64,000 nt of DNA from Clarkia xantiana subsp. parviflora (GCA_036873135.1 JAPTYO010000001.1:124001-188000), one strand, 5' to 3'. Shown: positions 1-9,420, counted from the stretch's first letter. Program-made: numbers and translations. Notes: generated from the letters alone by a model not told the origin.

Positions 1-420
1 GCCCCCTGTCTAATGAGATAGAGGAATTGTAAACGTCAGAGTAGCACGGACGTGTGCCTAGGCATACGTCCGTCTGAGGCGGGAGTAATAAACTTATCTC
101 TGCTACAGGTGTATACTCAAAAAATACAAACTTGCACAGGGATGTGATACGAATGCAACTAAACAACTTACGCTTCAAATTCGTGCCGGGATTCCATCTA
201 GATAAGGAGAAATTTTAATTTTGGCCAAAAATTTTCCTAAGTATGAAATGCTCAAAAATAAAGCTATCTTGATAATTTTTCTAAGTATGGGAATATACTT
301 AGCTATAGGTGAAAGGGATAAAAAAGATGATCTTTCCTTGGCCCTTAGATTTTACTTAAGGCTAGATGGATGGTGGTGATTAAAACCCCTAAAAAACCCT
401 ATCATCCTTTTAACATAAAA
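1..420 (+). promoter_or_regulatory. putative promoter region of the antisense gene, element 1
   Basis: This stretch aligns by eye with 46953-47377 of element 2. Two shared landmarks stand out. The first is a near-perfect 24-bp palindrome at 48-71 with two ACGT cores (element 2 has CACGTG-containing palindromes at the same place). The second is an AT-rich TATA-like box, TAACATAAAA at 411-420, preceded by AAAAAACCCTAT in both elements. ACGT/G-box cores bind plant bZIP and bHLH factors. That this region drives the plus-strand gene is an inference from position and conservation. Confidence 0.45.
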
Positions 421-520
421 GAAGAGAGTTAGAAAAATACCTCCAAGAGTCACCATAGCCACCATCTTTCTTTTCCACTTACCCTTGGAGAGCAAGAAAA
501 GGTTGGAGAGCACCCCCAAG

Positions 521-1284
521 GTAAGGGCCGGCCGGAATTTCCACCACGAGACAGAAATCCGACCAGCGATTCCGGTGAGAGGAGGCCCAGCTGACGACGA
601 CGTCCCAATCCCCGACGAACGGCGACGTGACCTCCGGCGAGCGACGTCCCACGGCAGTGCAGACCACGGCTGAGGCAGCGGAGGCCGTTATTCGCGACGG
701 CGAGGCCTTCTGTGGCTACGGCGGACAGCCACGGCGGCGGGAAGGACGGGGCTAGGCGAAATTCAACTCCGGCGGCGGGAGAATCGAGGCTCCGGCGGAG
801 AACTGATTCCGGCGGTCTTCAAACTTCAATTTCCGGACCCGTTTACCATATCGGGTCGGGTTTTCCGAAGGTCCGCTCTTTTCTTTTCCATTACCGTGTA
901 AAACGTTGATTTTTGAATCGTTGATATTTGATTGTCGATGCTTGATTGCCGATGCTTGATTGCCGATGCTTGATTGCCGATGTTTGATTGAATGTGGGAT
1001 TACCGTAGATAGCCGTTGGTAGTTGTGGATTTTGGGGAAAAATGTTTGTCGGTTGTCCGGATATGGTTTCTTGTCCGATTGGGCTATCCCGGTCTTGAAT
1101 TTGATGTCGTGCCGCCGTTGGTGTGTTAATCTTTGTTGGAGGGTATAAAGGTAATTTTTTCCCAAAACCCGACCTTAGGCTTGGATAAAATTATTTGACT
1201 CGGTTGTTGTCGTTGGTTGAGTGTCGGGGTATTTCCGGTTCCTCAGAAATTTCTCTTATCTTGATATTTGTCGTGTCGTGGCAG
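521..1284 (+). other. putative 5' leader intron of the antisense gene, element 1
   Basis: A good donor (CAAG|GTAAGG at 521) and an acceptor (GTGGCAG| ending at 1284) flank a stretch without a convincing reading frame between the TATA-like box and the start codon at 1348. Element 2 shows the same arrangement, with a GAG|GTACGT donor at 47478 and a CAGCAG acceptor shortly before its ATG. The short frames inside this region do not resemble anything in elements 2 or 3. The intron is a proposal only; RNA reads would settle it. Confidence 0.35.
931..986. repeat. 14-bp tandem repeat, four copies
   Basis: The unit ATTGCCGATGCTTG occurs four times in succession (931, 945, 959, 973), with one change in the first and one in the last copy. 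It lies inside the proposed leader intron. No function is visible. Confidence 0.9.
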
Positions 1285-1347
1285 GTACTATACTCTTGGT
1301 GGTGTCCACGTACGCAGACTCTTCAGAGGCGCCGTATTCTCCGAAGG

Positions 1348-3744
1348 ATGAGTGAGTTCCTCTTTCTCTTCCTTTTCAGTCGCGTTGCTTCCTTTCCTAT
1401 TGCTAGCTTAGTATCGTGACCTTCCTTGGGGTATTAGTCGAAATTTGATTCGTGCTTTGGGGTTTCTTGTTATCTTTGCCTTAGGTCTTGCTATTCTGTC
1501 AGAGAACCATATCACTAGGTCCGATTACAACGAACATGTCACCCTAGGAGATATCAGTCCCCTAGATGAGCCTTTGTATCCTTTTCTCCCCTCCTTGGGG
1601 AATACTCGCGGGACGGCGACGGAGCCTCCTATAGGGAAGGTCGCCGTGTACCCCTCTCAGATCCGATTCGGGCTGAGGCTACCTTACTGTGACGAGCTTA
1701 TAGAGTTGAGCAGGTTCTTCAGGATTTCTCCTGTGAACCTTGCCCCCAGTGCCCTCCGCGTCTGGGTGGGCTTCCGGGTATTGTGCCATTGGTACTCCTG
1801 GAAGTACTCTCTCGTTCTATTCCGATGTTTCTATCGGTTCCAGTACCGGACGAGGGTGGGGTTTGCGAGTTTCGTAACTCGCCATCCGACCTTCAAAGAT
1901 CCCCGATTCTCTGATTTCGGGTTGAGTGGAGTTGAGTGGGATACCTCCCTCCGTTTTGTGACCCAGATTGACAATTCGGCCAGTCACTGGGCTAAGCACT
2001 ACTTCTTCATTACGGACCGATACGTCACTTGGTCGGTCCTGAATGAGGATCGGTCCGATGGTTGGCCTGCCTTTGGAGAGTTCTCTTCGGATGATTTGAA
2101 GACTATGAAGATCATTCACGAGAGCAACAGGACCCGGTCTTACTGCCCCGTGTCTTTAATAACTGAGACGGATCTTTACGAGGCCGGGATCAGTCTGACT
2201 CCTGACTCCGGGGGTTCGGTATGTCACTTGGTCTTTCCATCTTTATTTACCTTCTGCTCTTCCTTTGTAGGTTGGTTTCATGGAAAAACCTATAACATGC
2301 AGGGAGCCCCTGTTGACCTGAGCAAGAGGAAGGCTCCTTCTAGTTCTGCTTTGAAGAAATCCCCCCTGCCTGGGAAGAAGGCTGGGGCCTCTGGTATGCT
2401 TTCTCCTATTTGCTTCTTTATGATATAACTTATGTTTTCCTTATCTTGTTTTTCTTATCTTGCTAGTGCACTCCCCCTTGGTGACTGAGAGGGTCGTCTC
2501 CGTTGGCAGAGATTCTGGACCTTCCAAGTCCAAGCCGCGGCGATCTGATTCTGAGGCCGGGGCCTCGGCTGCTAAGAGGAAGAAGGCTGTGGATCCTGCT
2601 TCGCCTACTGCTCGTCCTCCGACCCTATCTCGTGATAAGGAGATGGTGGTCGAAGAGGTGCCTTCCCTAGCTGACAAAGGGAAGGGACCTGCTGGTGGTG
2701 GTTCCCCTGCCCCCCAGCCGAGGGCACGGTCCTCAGGTATGATCTCTACCTTATTACTGATCCTTCTATGTTTATACTATCCTTTGACTTGTTTTGCTTG
2801 TGTAGGTGGGCCTCCGACTTTAAGTCGGAAGGATTTCGCACGGCTCACTGATGAAGATGTTATTGGGTCTGAGTGGACTCCCTTCGCTGGTCTGAAGGAG
2901 TTCCACCTCGATAGCACTTCCTCTTTGCGGACTCCTGAGGTTGGTGTCCGCGTACTCCGCGGTGCCGTTCCCCCTGGGGATCGTGTTGCTCCACCCAAGT
3001 CTCCTGGGGAGACTCGGCGCTTTGTTCAAGGGGTACTTTCTCGTTATGCACCTGTAAGTTGTTCTTTGCTTTCCTCTTATTTCTTTCATAATGTCTATCT
3101 TTCGGTTATTCATCCCTTGTTTGAATTGTTAGGGCATATCTGACATGGTGAACATGTCCTCGCTCGTACTCGAGTTATCTGACGAGAGGAAGACCCTTGA
3201 AGACAGCCAGGTTTCTCTCAAGGCTGAGGTCGCCACTGCTGCCGAGAAGGCGCGTATATCTGATTTGAGGCTGCAGGAGCTCCAGGACCAGGTGTCCTTG
3301 CTTGAGACCACTGTGGGCAGTTTGCGCCGGGAAGCTGAGGTTGCCGCATCTGTCCATTCTGAGGAGCTGCGGAGGTTGGAGACTAAGTGTCGGGCGGAGG
3401 AGAGGGCTGTCGCGGTATCTGAATACAAGGCCTCCTCTGCCTTCACCGCCGACTATAGCACGCGTCTCACCCAGGAGATGAACCAGTTCGGTGAGTATCT
3501 GGTTGATCACATATACCGGATTGATCCTCAGTTCCCCTTTGGTGACCTTGGTGACTTTGGGCCATATGCCACTGGCTACGCGACTGTTCTGATGGGTCAG
3601 GCTGCCGTTGCAGACGAGCCTGCCCCTGCCCAGGTGGATGCTACACCTGTGGAGATTGGTACCTCAGATTCCTCTTCCTCATCTATTTCCGCTGGCGGTT
3701 CAGCTTCAGGGGGTGAGGGTGACTCCCCCGAGGGTTCTGACTGA
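1348..3744 (+). CDS. antisense extra ORF of element 1: Transposase_28-like, coiled-coil protein, six exons
   Basis: Proposed exons are 1348-1351, 1485-2218, 2303-2393, 2467-2736, 2806-3053 and 3133-3744, giving about 652 residues. All introns are GT-AG (133, 84, 73, 69 and 79 bp) and the phases fit. The start ATGA|gtgagt joined to 1485 restores the frame; the long frame itself has no upstream ATG. Residues about 55-120 (RLPYCDELIEL, then LAPSALRVWVGFRVLCH and FRCFYRF) match the plant 'putative gypsy type transposon' domain (Transposase_28). Exons 2-3 are basic and Ser/Pro-rich with a KRKK nuclear-localisation-like cluster. Exon 4 carries PEVGVRV, also present in elements 2 and 3. Exon 5 begins SDMVNMSS, forms a heptad-like coiled coil, and ends in an acidic Ser/Gly tail. 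The gene is antisense to gag and converges on it. Extra ORFs of this type are known in Tat elements; their function is not established. Confidence 0.72.
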
Positions 3745-4231
3745 CTTGTTTATCTCATACTATCCTTGTATATAATTACACTCCTTCTCCCCTTGCATGG
3801 GTTGAGTGTCCTTTCGGATTGTGATGGTGTTTGTTGTTACTTTCCTTTGCCGCATTATGTTGTTGACTACGTGGTTCGTTTGCCTTTACATTAGTGCTTC
3901 TCATGCTTTTGTATATATCTCTTCTCATGATGGCTCCCTATGCCTTGTGTATGGCTCTTTGGGTATGAACTCTTTACTTGGTGTGTTTCCTTTACTTATC
4001 CTTCTTTCGTGTTTTCCTTCGTGTCTTACCTGCCATTTCATAAAGAAAAAACATTACTTGTTCTTCACATTACTTTACTTAGAAATTTCTTTCTCATGTT
4101 ACCCTTCTGAGCATGGTATCCTTCTGAGCATGGTATCCTTCTGAGCATGGTATCCTTTCAAACATGGTATCCTTTCAAACATGGTGTGATTATCTCTTCT
4201 GATACCCCTTACACGGTATACGTTGTACTGT
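3745..4231 (+). other. 3' flank of the antisense gene, with a 17-bp tandem repeat
   Basis: No gene is seen here. The part around 4030-4100, including an ATAAAGAAAAAACATTA stretch, is recognisable in element 2 at about 49395-49470, so it is a conserved 3' untranslated or spacer region. Five tandem 17-bp units occupy 4103-4187: three of the form CCTTCTGAGCATGGTAT followed by two of the form CCTTTCAAACATGGTAT. I found no clear AATAAA poly(A) signal. Confidence 0.6.
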
Positions 4232-5006
4232 TAGACCAAAGATACGCTCTTGGTGGGCGTCGAAATCTTTTCACGAGACAGGCTCTCGGACGGCACTTAA
4301 CGTTTCACAGGATAGGCTCCCGGAGGGCACAGGTTAGACCACCGATACCTTCTTGACGGGTGTCAAGCTGTTCACGAGACAGGCTCTCGGACGGCACTTA
4401 ACGTTTCGCAGGATAGGCTCCCGGAGGGCTCAGGTTAGACCAAAGATACGCTCTTGGTGGGCGTCGAACTGGTAGTTTGAAATCTACCTCAAGATACGCT
4501 CTTGGGGGCGTCGAACTGGTAGTGTTTTTTCTACCTCAAGATACGCTCTTGGGGGCGTCGAATCTGGTAGGTTGCAAATCTACCTCAAGATACGCTCCTG
4601 GGGGCGTCGAATTCGTAGTTTTTGGAAACCACTCTCAAGATACGCTCTTGGTGCGTCGAAGTCGTAGTGTAATAACTACTCTCAAGATACGCTCTTGGGG
4701 GCGTCGAAGGTTGTAGTATGAACACTACTCTCAAGATACGCTCTTGGGGGCGTCGAAGTTCGTAGTTTTTGGAAACCACTCTCAAGATACGCTCTTGGTG
4801 CGTCGAAGGTCGTAGTATAATAACTACTCTCAAGATACGCTCTTGGGGGCGTCGAAGGTCGTAGTATGAACACTACTCTCAAGATACGCTCTTGGGGGCG
4901 TCGAATGTCGTAGTATGAAGACTACTCTCAAGATACGCTCTTGGGGGCGTCGAATGTCGTAGTACGAAGACTACTCTCAAGATACGCTCTTGGGGGCGTC
5001 GAAGGT
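4232..5006. repeat. hairpin tandem-repeat region (about 49-bp units), element 1
   Basis: Some fourteen units of roughly 49 bp (fewer and longer at the left edge) share CAAGATACGCTCTTGGGGGC followed by GTCGAA and a variable tail. Each unit has two small inverted repeats: CAAGA/TCTTG around TACGC, and a second stem in the tail such as GGTAG/CTACC or GTAGT/ACTAC. At the left edge an alternative unit has CGAGA/TCTCG around CAGGC. The region lies between the 3' ends of gag and of the antisense gene. Tandem repeats in the 3' region are typical of Tat elements and are known seeds of satellites. Confidence 0.85.
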
Positions 5007-5267
5007 TGTTGACTTGAAGTCATATCTGTGTAAGGATAACTTGGTGATTGTAACATCACATTCACTGGTAAATGCTTTTGAATAACTACTACTCTCTTAG
5101 GAGCATTCATGTTTTTGTACACTCGGGATGCCTTGGTGCACCAAGACATCCTTTGTAGGAAATTGAAGATAGTTGTAGAGTTGGAGTAACTTCGTGAGTT
5201 CTCCTTCTCAAGAGTTGTTTTTTGAAAAGCTTGTAAAGCTAAAATATGCGAAATGCTAGATATGAAA
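5007..5267 (-). other. 3' untranslated spacer shared with element 2
   Basis: This spacer contains no gene. It matches element 2 from about 49985 to 50255 in order and spacing: both have GTCATATCTGTGTAAGGATA, then TTAGGAGCATTCATG, then AGATAGTTGTAGAGT and a GAGTTCTCCTTCTCAA block. The match reaches the stop codon of each element's last sense ORF (AAGGATATGG near 5270 and 50260). This shows that element 1 lost pol exactly up to the old stop region. Confidence 0.7.
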
Positions 5268-8200
5268 CTAAGGATATGGGGTGGTCACTGTGTCTGTTGC
5301 CACATACTCCTTGAAGCTTCCATTGTAGATCATTTCTTCCACTTCCACCTTCAACACCATGCAGTTGTTGGTTTGATGCCCCCAGGTCCCATGGTACTCA
5401 CACCAACCCTGTGCATCTCTACCTAGGAAGGCCTTGCCTTCCTCCCTGCATGCTGGCAGCTCTTGCTTGAGGCGCTTGTGGAAAATTTCTTCTATGCTGA
5501 GTGTGAGGGGTGTGAATGTGAAATTGACACCTCCTCCCAATGTGTCTGCTTCTCTTCTTTTCTCTGGAACTTCATCCAACTGTTCCGCCTCTTGTTCAAA
5601 TGCCCTGTCCAGCTTTGCCTTGAGCTCTCTCATTGTGCTCGTCATGACCATCTCATAGAGCCCTCCATAGGCCTCGAATGAGCTTGGGTGCATGTGTCTG
5701 ATGAATGCTCTGACTGCTTCTCCCCTTGTGATGTCCATGTTGGCACCATAATTGAAGAATCTCTTGAAATAGCTTGATATGGGCTCCTGCGGCATTTGCT
5801 TGATATCATCTATGTGGCGGAAGCCTCTTAGGATGGAGTCCCTTGTCCTGCTCCCTATTATGGTGTCCGGCTGCCAAGGTATGGATGTCACCTTCACAGC
5901 CTTGCCCTTGTATCTCCTTGTAGGCACTGTTTGAAAAAACTGTCTGCTTAGGCGGAGTGTCACTCCACTCCTCCTCCTTCCTTGCCTTTGTCTTCCTCCC
6001 CTCTTTCTTCTTTCCTGGTTGGCTCCTGCCATGACCATAGCCACTGTATCTGTCCTGTGTGATCCATGTCTCATTGAATTGACATAGCATTGTCTTGCAG
6101 TGCGTTGATCACCCAGGACCTCTCCCACTCCGTTCTCCGTGATGTACTTCAGCTTCTGGTGAACAGTGGATGGCACTATTTCATATGGATTTATGGTTGT
6201 CCTTCCTAGGATCCCATTGTAGGCTCCCAGGCTTTCAACCACCAAGAAATTGACATTTACCTTCAGCTGGGTCCATCCTTGGCCCATGGTCACTGGCAAT
6301 GTTATCATCCCCAGGGGGTAGCTTGTTGCCCCTGAGAAGCCAACTAGGGGGAAGTTGACCGGATTGATGTCTGCTTTGGTTTTCCCTATCTCTTCCAACA
6401 CTCTCAGGCTTAGGAGGTCAGCTGAGCTGCCCCCATCCACCAAAATTCTCTTTACATCAAAATTATCAATATCTAAAGTAATAACTAGAGCATCGTCATG
6501 TGGAAAGACGATGTGGCTTTTGTCCTTCTCCGAGAACTCTATCTTCACTTCTTCTCCTTCTCTTGGTCTTTTCCTCCACCTTGGCACTGAGCTTAGCTTG
6601 GATGCATAGACTTCCCTTGCATTAGCAGTTGGGCCACCTGATGCTGCTCCTCCATGTATCATATTGATGACTCCTCTTTTGTTAGGTGGAGGGTTATAGT
6701 CTACCTTTTCCTTGCCCTTGTCTTTCTGTGGTGGCCCCAGCTGCATACTATTGCCCCCATGGTCTACGAACTGCTTCAGTTCTCCCCTCTGGACGATGTT
6801 GTTTATGCTTAGCTTTAAGCTAAAGCATTCATTTGTGTCGTGACCATAAGCCTCGTGGTTATCACACCATCTATCCTTGTGATTTCCTACCATTGGGGCT
6901 CTCCACCTTGCAGGGGGTGACCATAGCTTTTGGTTCCGCATCTCTCTAAGTACGGTGGCTGGAGTGGCGTTCAGTGGGATGAACTTAATGACATTGATTT
7001 CTCTAGCCTTTAAGGGTTCACCCATTTGGTTTCTTTGCTGTGGCGGACGCCACTCTTGTTGTCTTGCCTGCTGCGGCGGACGCCACTCTTGTTGCCTTGC
7101 TTGATGTGGTGCCTGGGGTGGCTTGCCTTTGTTTGGCCTTTGATTATCCTCCTTGGCTGCCTGGATTTTGGCCTTCTTGCTTGCCCTGTGCCTCTCAAGG
7201 TCAATATGCGTTTTAACTCTCCCTGCAAGCTCCTCCAAGGTGCTTGCTGGCTTTTTGGCCATCTTTTCAGCCAATGTTGACCCAAAGCGACCTAAGTTTC
7301 TGATAAAGGCTCGGATTATCTCCCCTTCAGTAATGTCTCCCTGGATGTCTGCAATATTCTGGTTGAACCTAGTGTAGTAGCTGGCCAGGGTTTCATCGTA
7401 TTCTTGTTTTACGTCATCAATAGAGCCTGTTCCCTTGAGGAGTTTCCTCTCCCCTAGGTATCTCTGCAGAAACTTAGCTTTTAGCTGCTCCCATGAGTGG
7501 ATGCTCTCAGAGGGCAGGCTGAAGAACCAATGTGAGGCCACCCCTGATAGGGTGTTTGGGAAAAGGAGTGCCTTGTATCTTTCATCAGTTGTCCTCCCGA
7601 ATAGAGAGGCCTCATGCTGTTGGATATGCTCTAGGGGGTCTCCCTTCCCGTTGTACTTTGCAATTTGCACAGTGTGCAGGGAGTCTGGCACCCTGTTCAT
7701 CTCCAGTTCCTTTGTGAAAGGGTGGTTCGTCTTGTCACTTAGACAATGCAAGCTGGGTTTCTTTGACTCATTCAATTTCCGGGTTATCATGGCTTCTATC
7801 TCCTCCGGGGTGATCACTACCTGTGCCGGAGTATAATCCCTCTGATATCCATTGTAGTTGTAGACTGGGCTTACTGGGTTCCCTTGTCCCTGCTGGTATG
7901 GACTGTAGGTGTACTCTTGATACGCCTGCTGGGGTGCTTCATAGAAGTCCTGCCTTCTTGGAGGTCTTGCTTGTCTCTCCTCCCCAAACGGGGTGTAAGC
8001 CCTGTTGTTCTGCTGTTGCCTAGGAGGCACGAATTGTTGCCTTCCCTCTGGGGGTGGCTCCTGGTAATATCTTCTTTGCTCCTCTCGCTGCCCTGCTTGA
8101 GGGTGCGGGTAGTGCTCTTCTGTCGGGATCTGCTCCTCCTCATGAGCTTCAGTATAAGTCCCTTGGGTGTATGCCTGCCTTGCATATGCTGTGTGGGCGC

Positions 8201-8549
8201 GGTTGCCACCTCTCTGTGCTGGCATCCCATACGGGTACCCTTGGGGTTGCTCTTCATAATAGTATCCCTCAGGGGGTGCCGTGTTGTGGGAAGGCATTCC
8301 CTGTTGTCTTCCTTCTCTCTGTGGCCTTCTTGCCCGGGGGGTGGAGGCTGTGGAGGATTCAGCCCCAGCTGGGCGTGAAGGTCCTCCCTCCTGATTGTTC
8401 TGTTGCTGAGGAGGTTGTGGTATTTCTTGGGGCTCTGGATGCATTGGCTGCTTCCCAGGGTCAGGCCGCCTCCCTGGAGGTATGGGTTCTCTTCTCCGCC
8501 CATTGCCCCCGGGTGGGTGTTGGGGCCTGGACACCCTACTGTTCGTCAT
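5268..8549 (-). CDS. gag-pro: Gag-protease polyprotein fused to a second gag-like fragment (1093 aa)
   Basis: The frame is open from ATG to stop over 1093 codons, and the start lies 32 bp from the primer binding site. Residues 1-245 are Pro/Gln/Tyr-rich and low in complexity. Residues about 280-455 are the retrotransposon capsid domain (DPLEHI, GVASHWFFSLP, YLGERKL). A zinc-knuckle-like motif with C-x2-H-x4-H-x4-C spacing lies at 562-575. Residues about 690-800 are the aspartic protease, with DGGSSADLL at 705 as the active-site loop and ILGRTTIN near the end. At 800-827 the frame reaches the usual start of pol (GVGEVLGDQRTARQCY). Reverse transcriptase does not follow. Instead there is a basic linker, a second capsid-like C-terminal piece (about 912-1000) and a second knuckle at 1050-1063. 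An 11-residue unit containing QEWRPPQQ is duplicated near 484-505. Gag forms the virus-like particle and packages RNA. Confidence 0.9.
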   Translation of the reverse strand: MTNSRVSRPQHPPGGNGRRREPIPPGRRPDPGKQPMHPEPQEIPQPPQQQNNQEGGPSRPAGAESSTASTPRARRPQREGRQQGMPSHNTAPPEGYYYEEQPQGYPYGMPAQRGGNRAHTAYARQAYTQGTYTEAHEEEQIPTEEHYPHPQAGQREEQRRYYQEPPPEGRQQFVPPRQQQNNRAYTPFGEERQARPPRRQDFYEAPQQAYQEYTYSPYQQGQGNPVSPVYNYNGYQRDYTPAQVVITPEEIEAMITRKLNESKKPSLHCLSDKTNHPFTKELEMNRVPDSLHTVQIAKYNGKGDPLEHIQQHEASLFGRTTDERYKALLFPNTLSGVASHWFFSLPSESIHSWEQLKAKFLQRYLGERKLLKGTGSIDDVKQEYDETLASYYTRFNQNIADIQGDITEGEIIRAFIRNLGRFGSTLAEKMAKKPASTLEELAGRVKTHIDLERHRASKKAKIQAAKEDNQRPNKGKPPQAPHQARQQEWRPPQQARQQEWRPPQQRNQMGEPLKAREINVIKFIPLNATPATVLREMRNQKLWSPPARWRAPMVGNHKDRWCDNHEAYGHDTNECFSLKLSINNIVQRGELKQFVDHGGNSMQLGPPQKDKGKEKVDYNPPPNKRGVINMIHGGAASGGPTANAREVYASKLSSVPRWRKRPREGEEVKIEFSEKDKSHIVFPHDDALVITLDIDNFDVKRILVDGGSSADLLSLRVLEEIGKTKADINPVNFPLVGFSGATSYPLGMITLPVTMGQGWTQLKVNVNFLVVESLGAYNGILGRTTINPYEIVPSTVHQKLKYITENGVGEVLGDQRTARQCYVNSMRHGSHRTDTVAMVMAGANQERRKRGGRQRQGRRRSGVTLRLSRQFFQTVPTRRYKGKAVKVTSIPWQPDTIIGSRTRDSILRGFRHIDDIKQMPQEPISSYFKRFFNYGANMDITRGEAVRAFIRHMHPSSFEAYGGLYEMVMTSTMRELKAKLDRAFEQEAEQLDEVPEKRREADTLGGGVNFTFTPLTLSIEEIFHKRLKQELPACREEGKAFLGRDAQGWCEYHGTWGHQTNNCMVLKVEVEEMIYNGSFKEYVATDTVTTPYP

Positions 8550-8580
8550 AGCTCGTGTAATAGCCAGGCTTTCTGTCCGA

Positions 8581-8598
8581 AGCCTACAGACGGCGCCA
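8581..8598 (-). promoter_or_regulatory. tRNA primer binding site, element 1
   Basis: Read on the minus strand, TGGCGCCGTCTGTAGGCT begins two bases inside the LTR end. A TGG start complementary to a tRNA CCA end is expected of a minus-strand primer binding site, and TGGCGCC is common in Tat and related plant gypsy elements. I do not assign the tRNA. Element 2 has lost this site. Confidence 0.75.
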
Positions 8599-8727
8599 AG
8601 TGTTAAGTTATGGGATCTCAGTCAACGGGGTGTCGGCTTTAATCCCACTCCTTGTAGGGGGGGTGTGTGTGATCCGGTCTTCTCAAGTCGCCTTGTCTTT
8701 TCCTATGTCCTTCTTCCGTTCCTTCTG

Positions 8728-8791
8728 CCCTTGGTTTCTTCTCTTCTTCTCTCCCTTTGCCCTTGGTTCCTTCTCTTCTTCTCTCCCTTTG
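8728..8791. repeat. 32-bp direct duplication in the element 1 LTR
   Basis: Two adjacent 32-bp pyrimidine-rich units beginning CCCTTGGTTTCTTCTCTTCT (8728-8759 and 8760-8791) differ at one base. They lie downstream of the TATA box in element orientation, in R/U5. The LTRs of element 2 have a single shorter version. Confidence 0.85.
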
Positions 8792-8958
8792 CCCTGCAAA
8801 AGGGGCAATACCAGACACGGAGGAGGGGGGGGTGGTGCCTGGTGAACCCTCTCCGATGCCTAAGTCAGAACTATACTTCTAGAGAGATAAAGCTAGAGAG
8901 ATGTCAGAGCTAAATTATCCAAATAGCCAAGATGTCCAAATGAGTTGTGAATGTGGGG

Positions 8959-8968
8959 TATTTATAGG
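8959..8968 (-). promoter_or_regulatory. LTR TATA box, element 1
   Basis: The minus strand reads CCTATAAATA. The same box, with the same neighbours (TTGCCTATAAATAC), occurs in both LTRs of element 2. A CCTATAAAG version occurs at the equivalent place in element 3. It separates the palindrome-rich U3 on the right from R/U5 on the left. Confidence 0.75.
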
Positions 8969-9149
8969 CAACGATGTCATTAAGGTGGCTTAATGACATC
9001 GTTAACCTCTAAACACAATTAATTAACCTTTAAGTATATAATTAAGACCTTAGGATTCGGAGGAGGTAGGCGGAGTGGACCGAGCATGGGCGTCTGAGAG
9101 TGGTGTCGGGACCCTTGGGGGGGGAGGAATCCGACCCCCGAGGGTAGGG

Positions 9150-9420
9150 GTTGGGTGAGGGCACCCAACCCCTCCTAGGGAGGGTGGGGTTGGCCAACCC
9201 CATCCCTCCTAGGAGGGATCGGGTTGGCCGACCCGATCTCTCCTAGGAGAGATCGGGTTGGCTGACCCGATCTCTCCTAGGAGAGATCGGGTTGGCCAAC
9301 CCGATCTCTCCTAGGAGAGATCGGGTTGGCCAACCCGATCTCCCCTAGGGGAGATCGGGTCGGCTGACCCGATCTCCCCTAGGGGAGGTCGGGTGTGGCC
9401 ACCCAACCTCACCTAGGTGA
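9150..9420. repeat. U3 palindromic tandem repeat, 34-bp units, element 1
   Basis: Eight CCTAGG-centred palindromes alternate with seven GGCCAACC or GGCTGACC-type palindromes at a period of about 34 bp. One complete arm pair is GATCTCTCCTAGGAGAGATC, a perfect 20-bp palindrome; the other is CGGGTTGGCCAACCCG. The arms vary from copy to copy, but both sides of a palindrome usually change together. The array lies upstream of the LTR TATA box in element orientation. Confidence 0.9.

Noticed and set aside
485..673. 62-codon plus-strand frame after the TATA-like box
   Set aside because: It crosses the strong donor at 521, uses no conserved start, and is not found in elements 2 or 3.
752..1165. 137-codon minus-strand frame in the element 1 leader
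   Set aside because: Much of it is the 14-bp tandem repeat (KHRQS units); no similarity to Gag, Pol or the antisense proteins, and no equivalent in element 2.
2219..2270. Splice acceptor at GTAG|GTTGG for the first main intron (also 61694 in element 3)
   Set aside because: It would give introns of only 52 and 44 bp and break the frame in both genes. The next acceptors (2302 and 61726) give 84 and 76 bp and keep the frame.
4232..5006. Regular repeats resembling a CRISPR array
   Set aside because: Units are contiguous with variable tails rather than separated by unique spacers, the context is a plant retrotransposon, and no cas gene is present.
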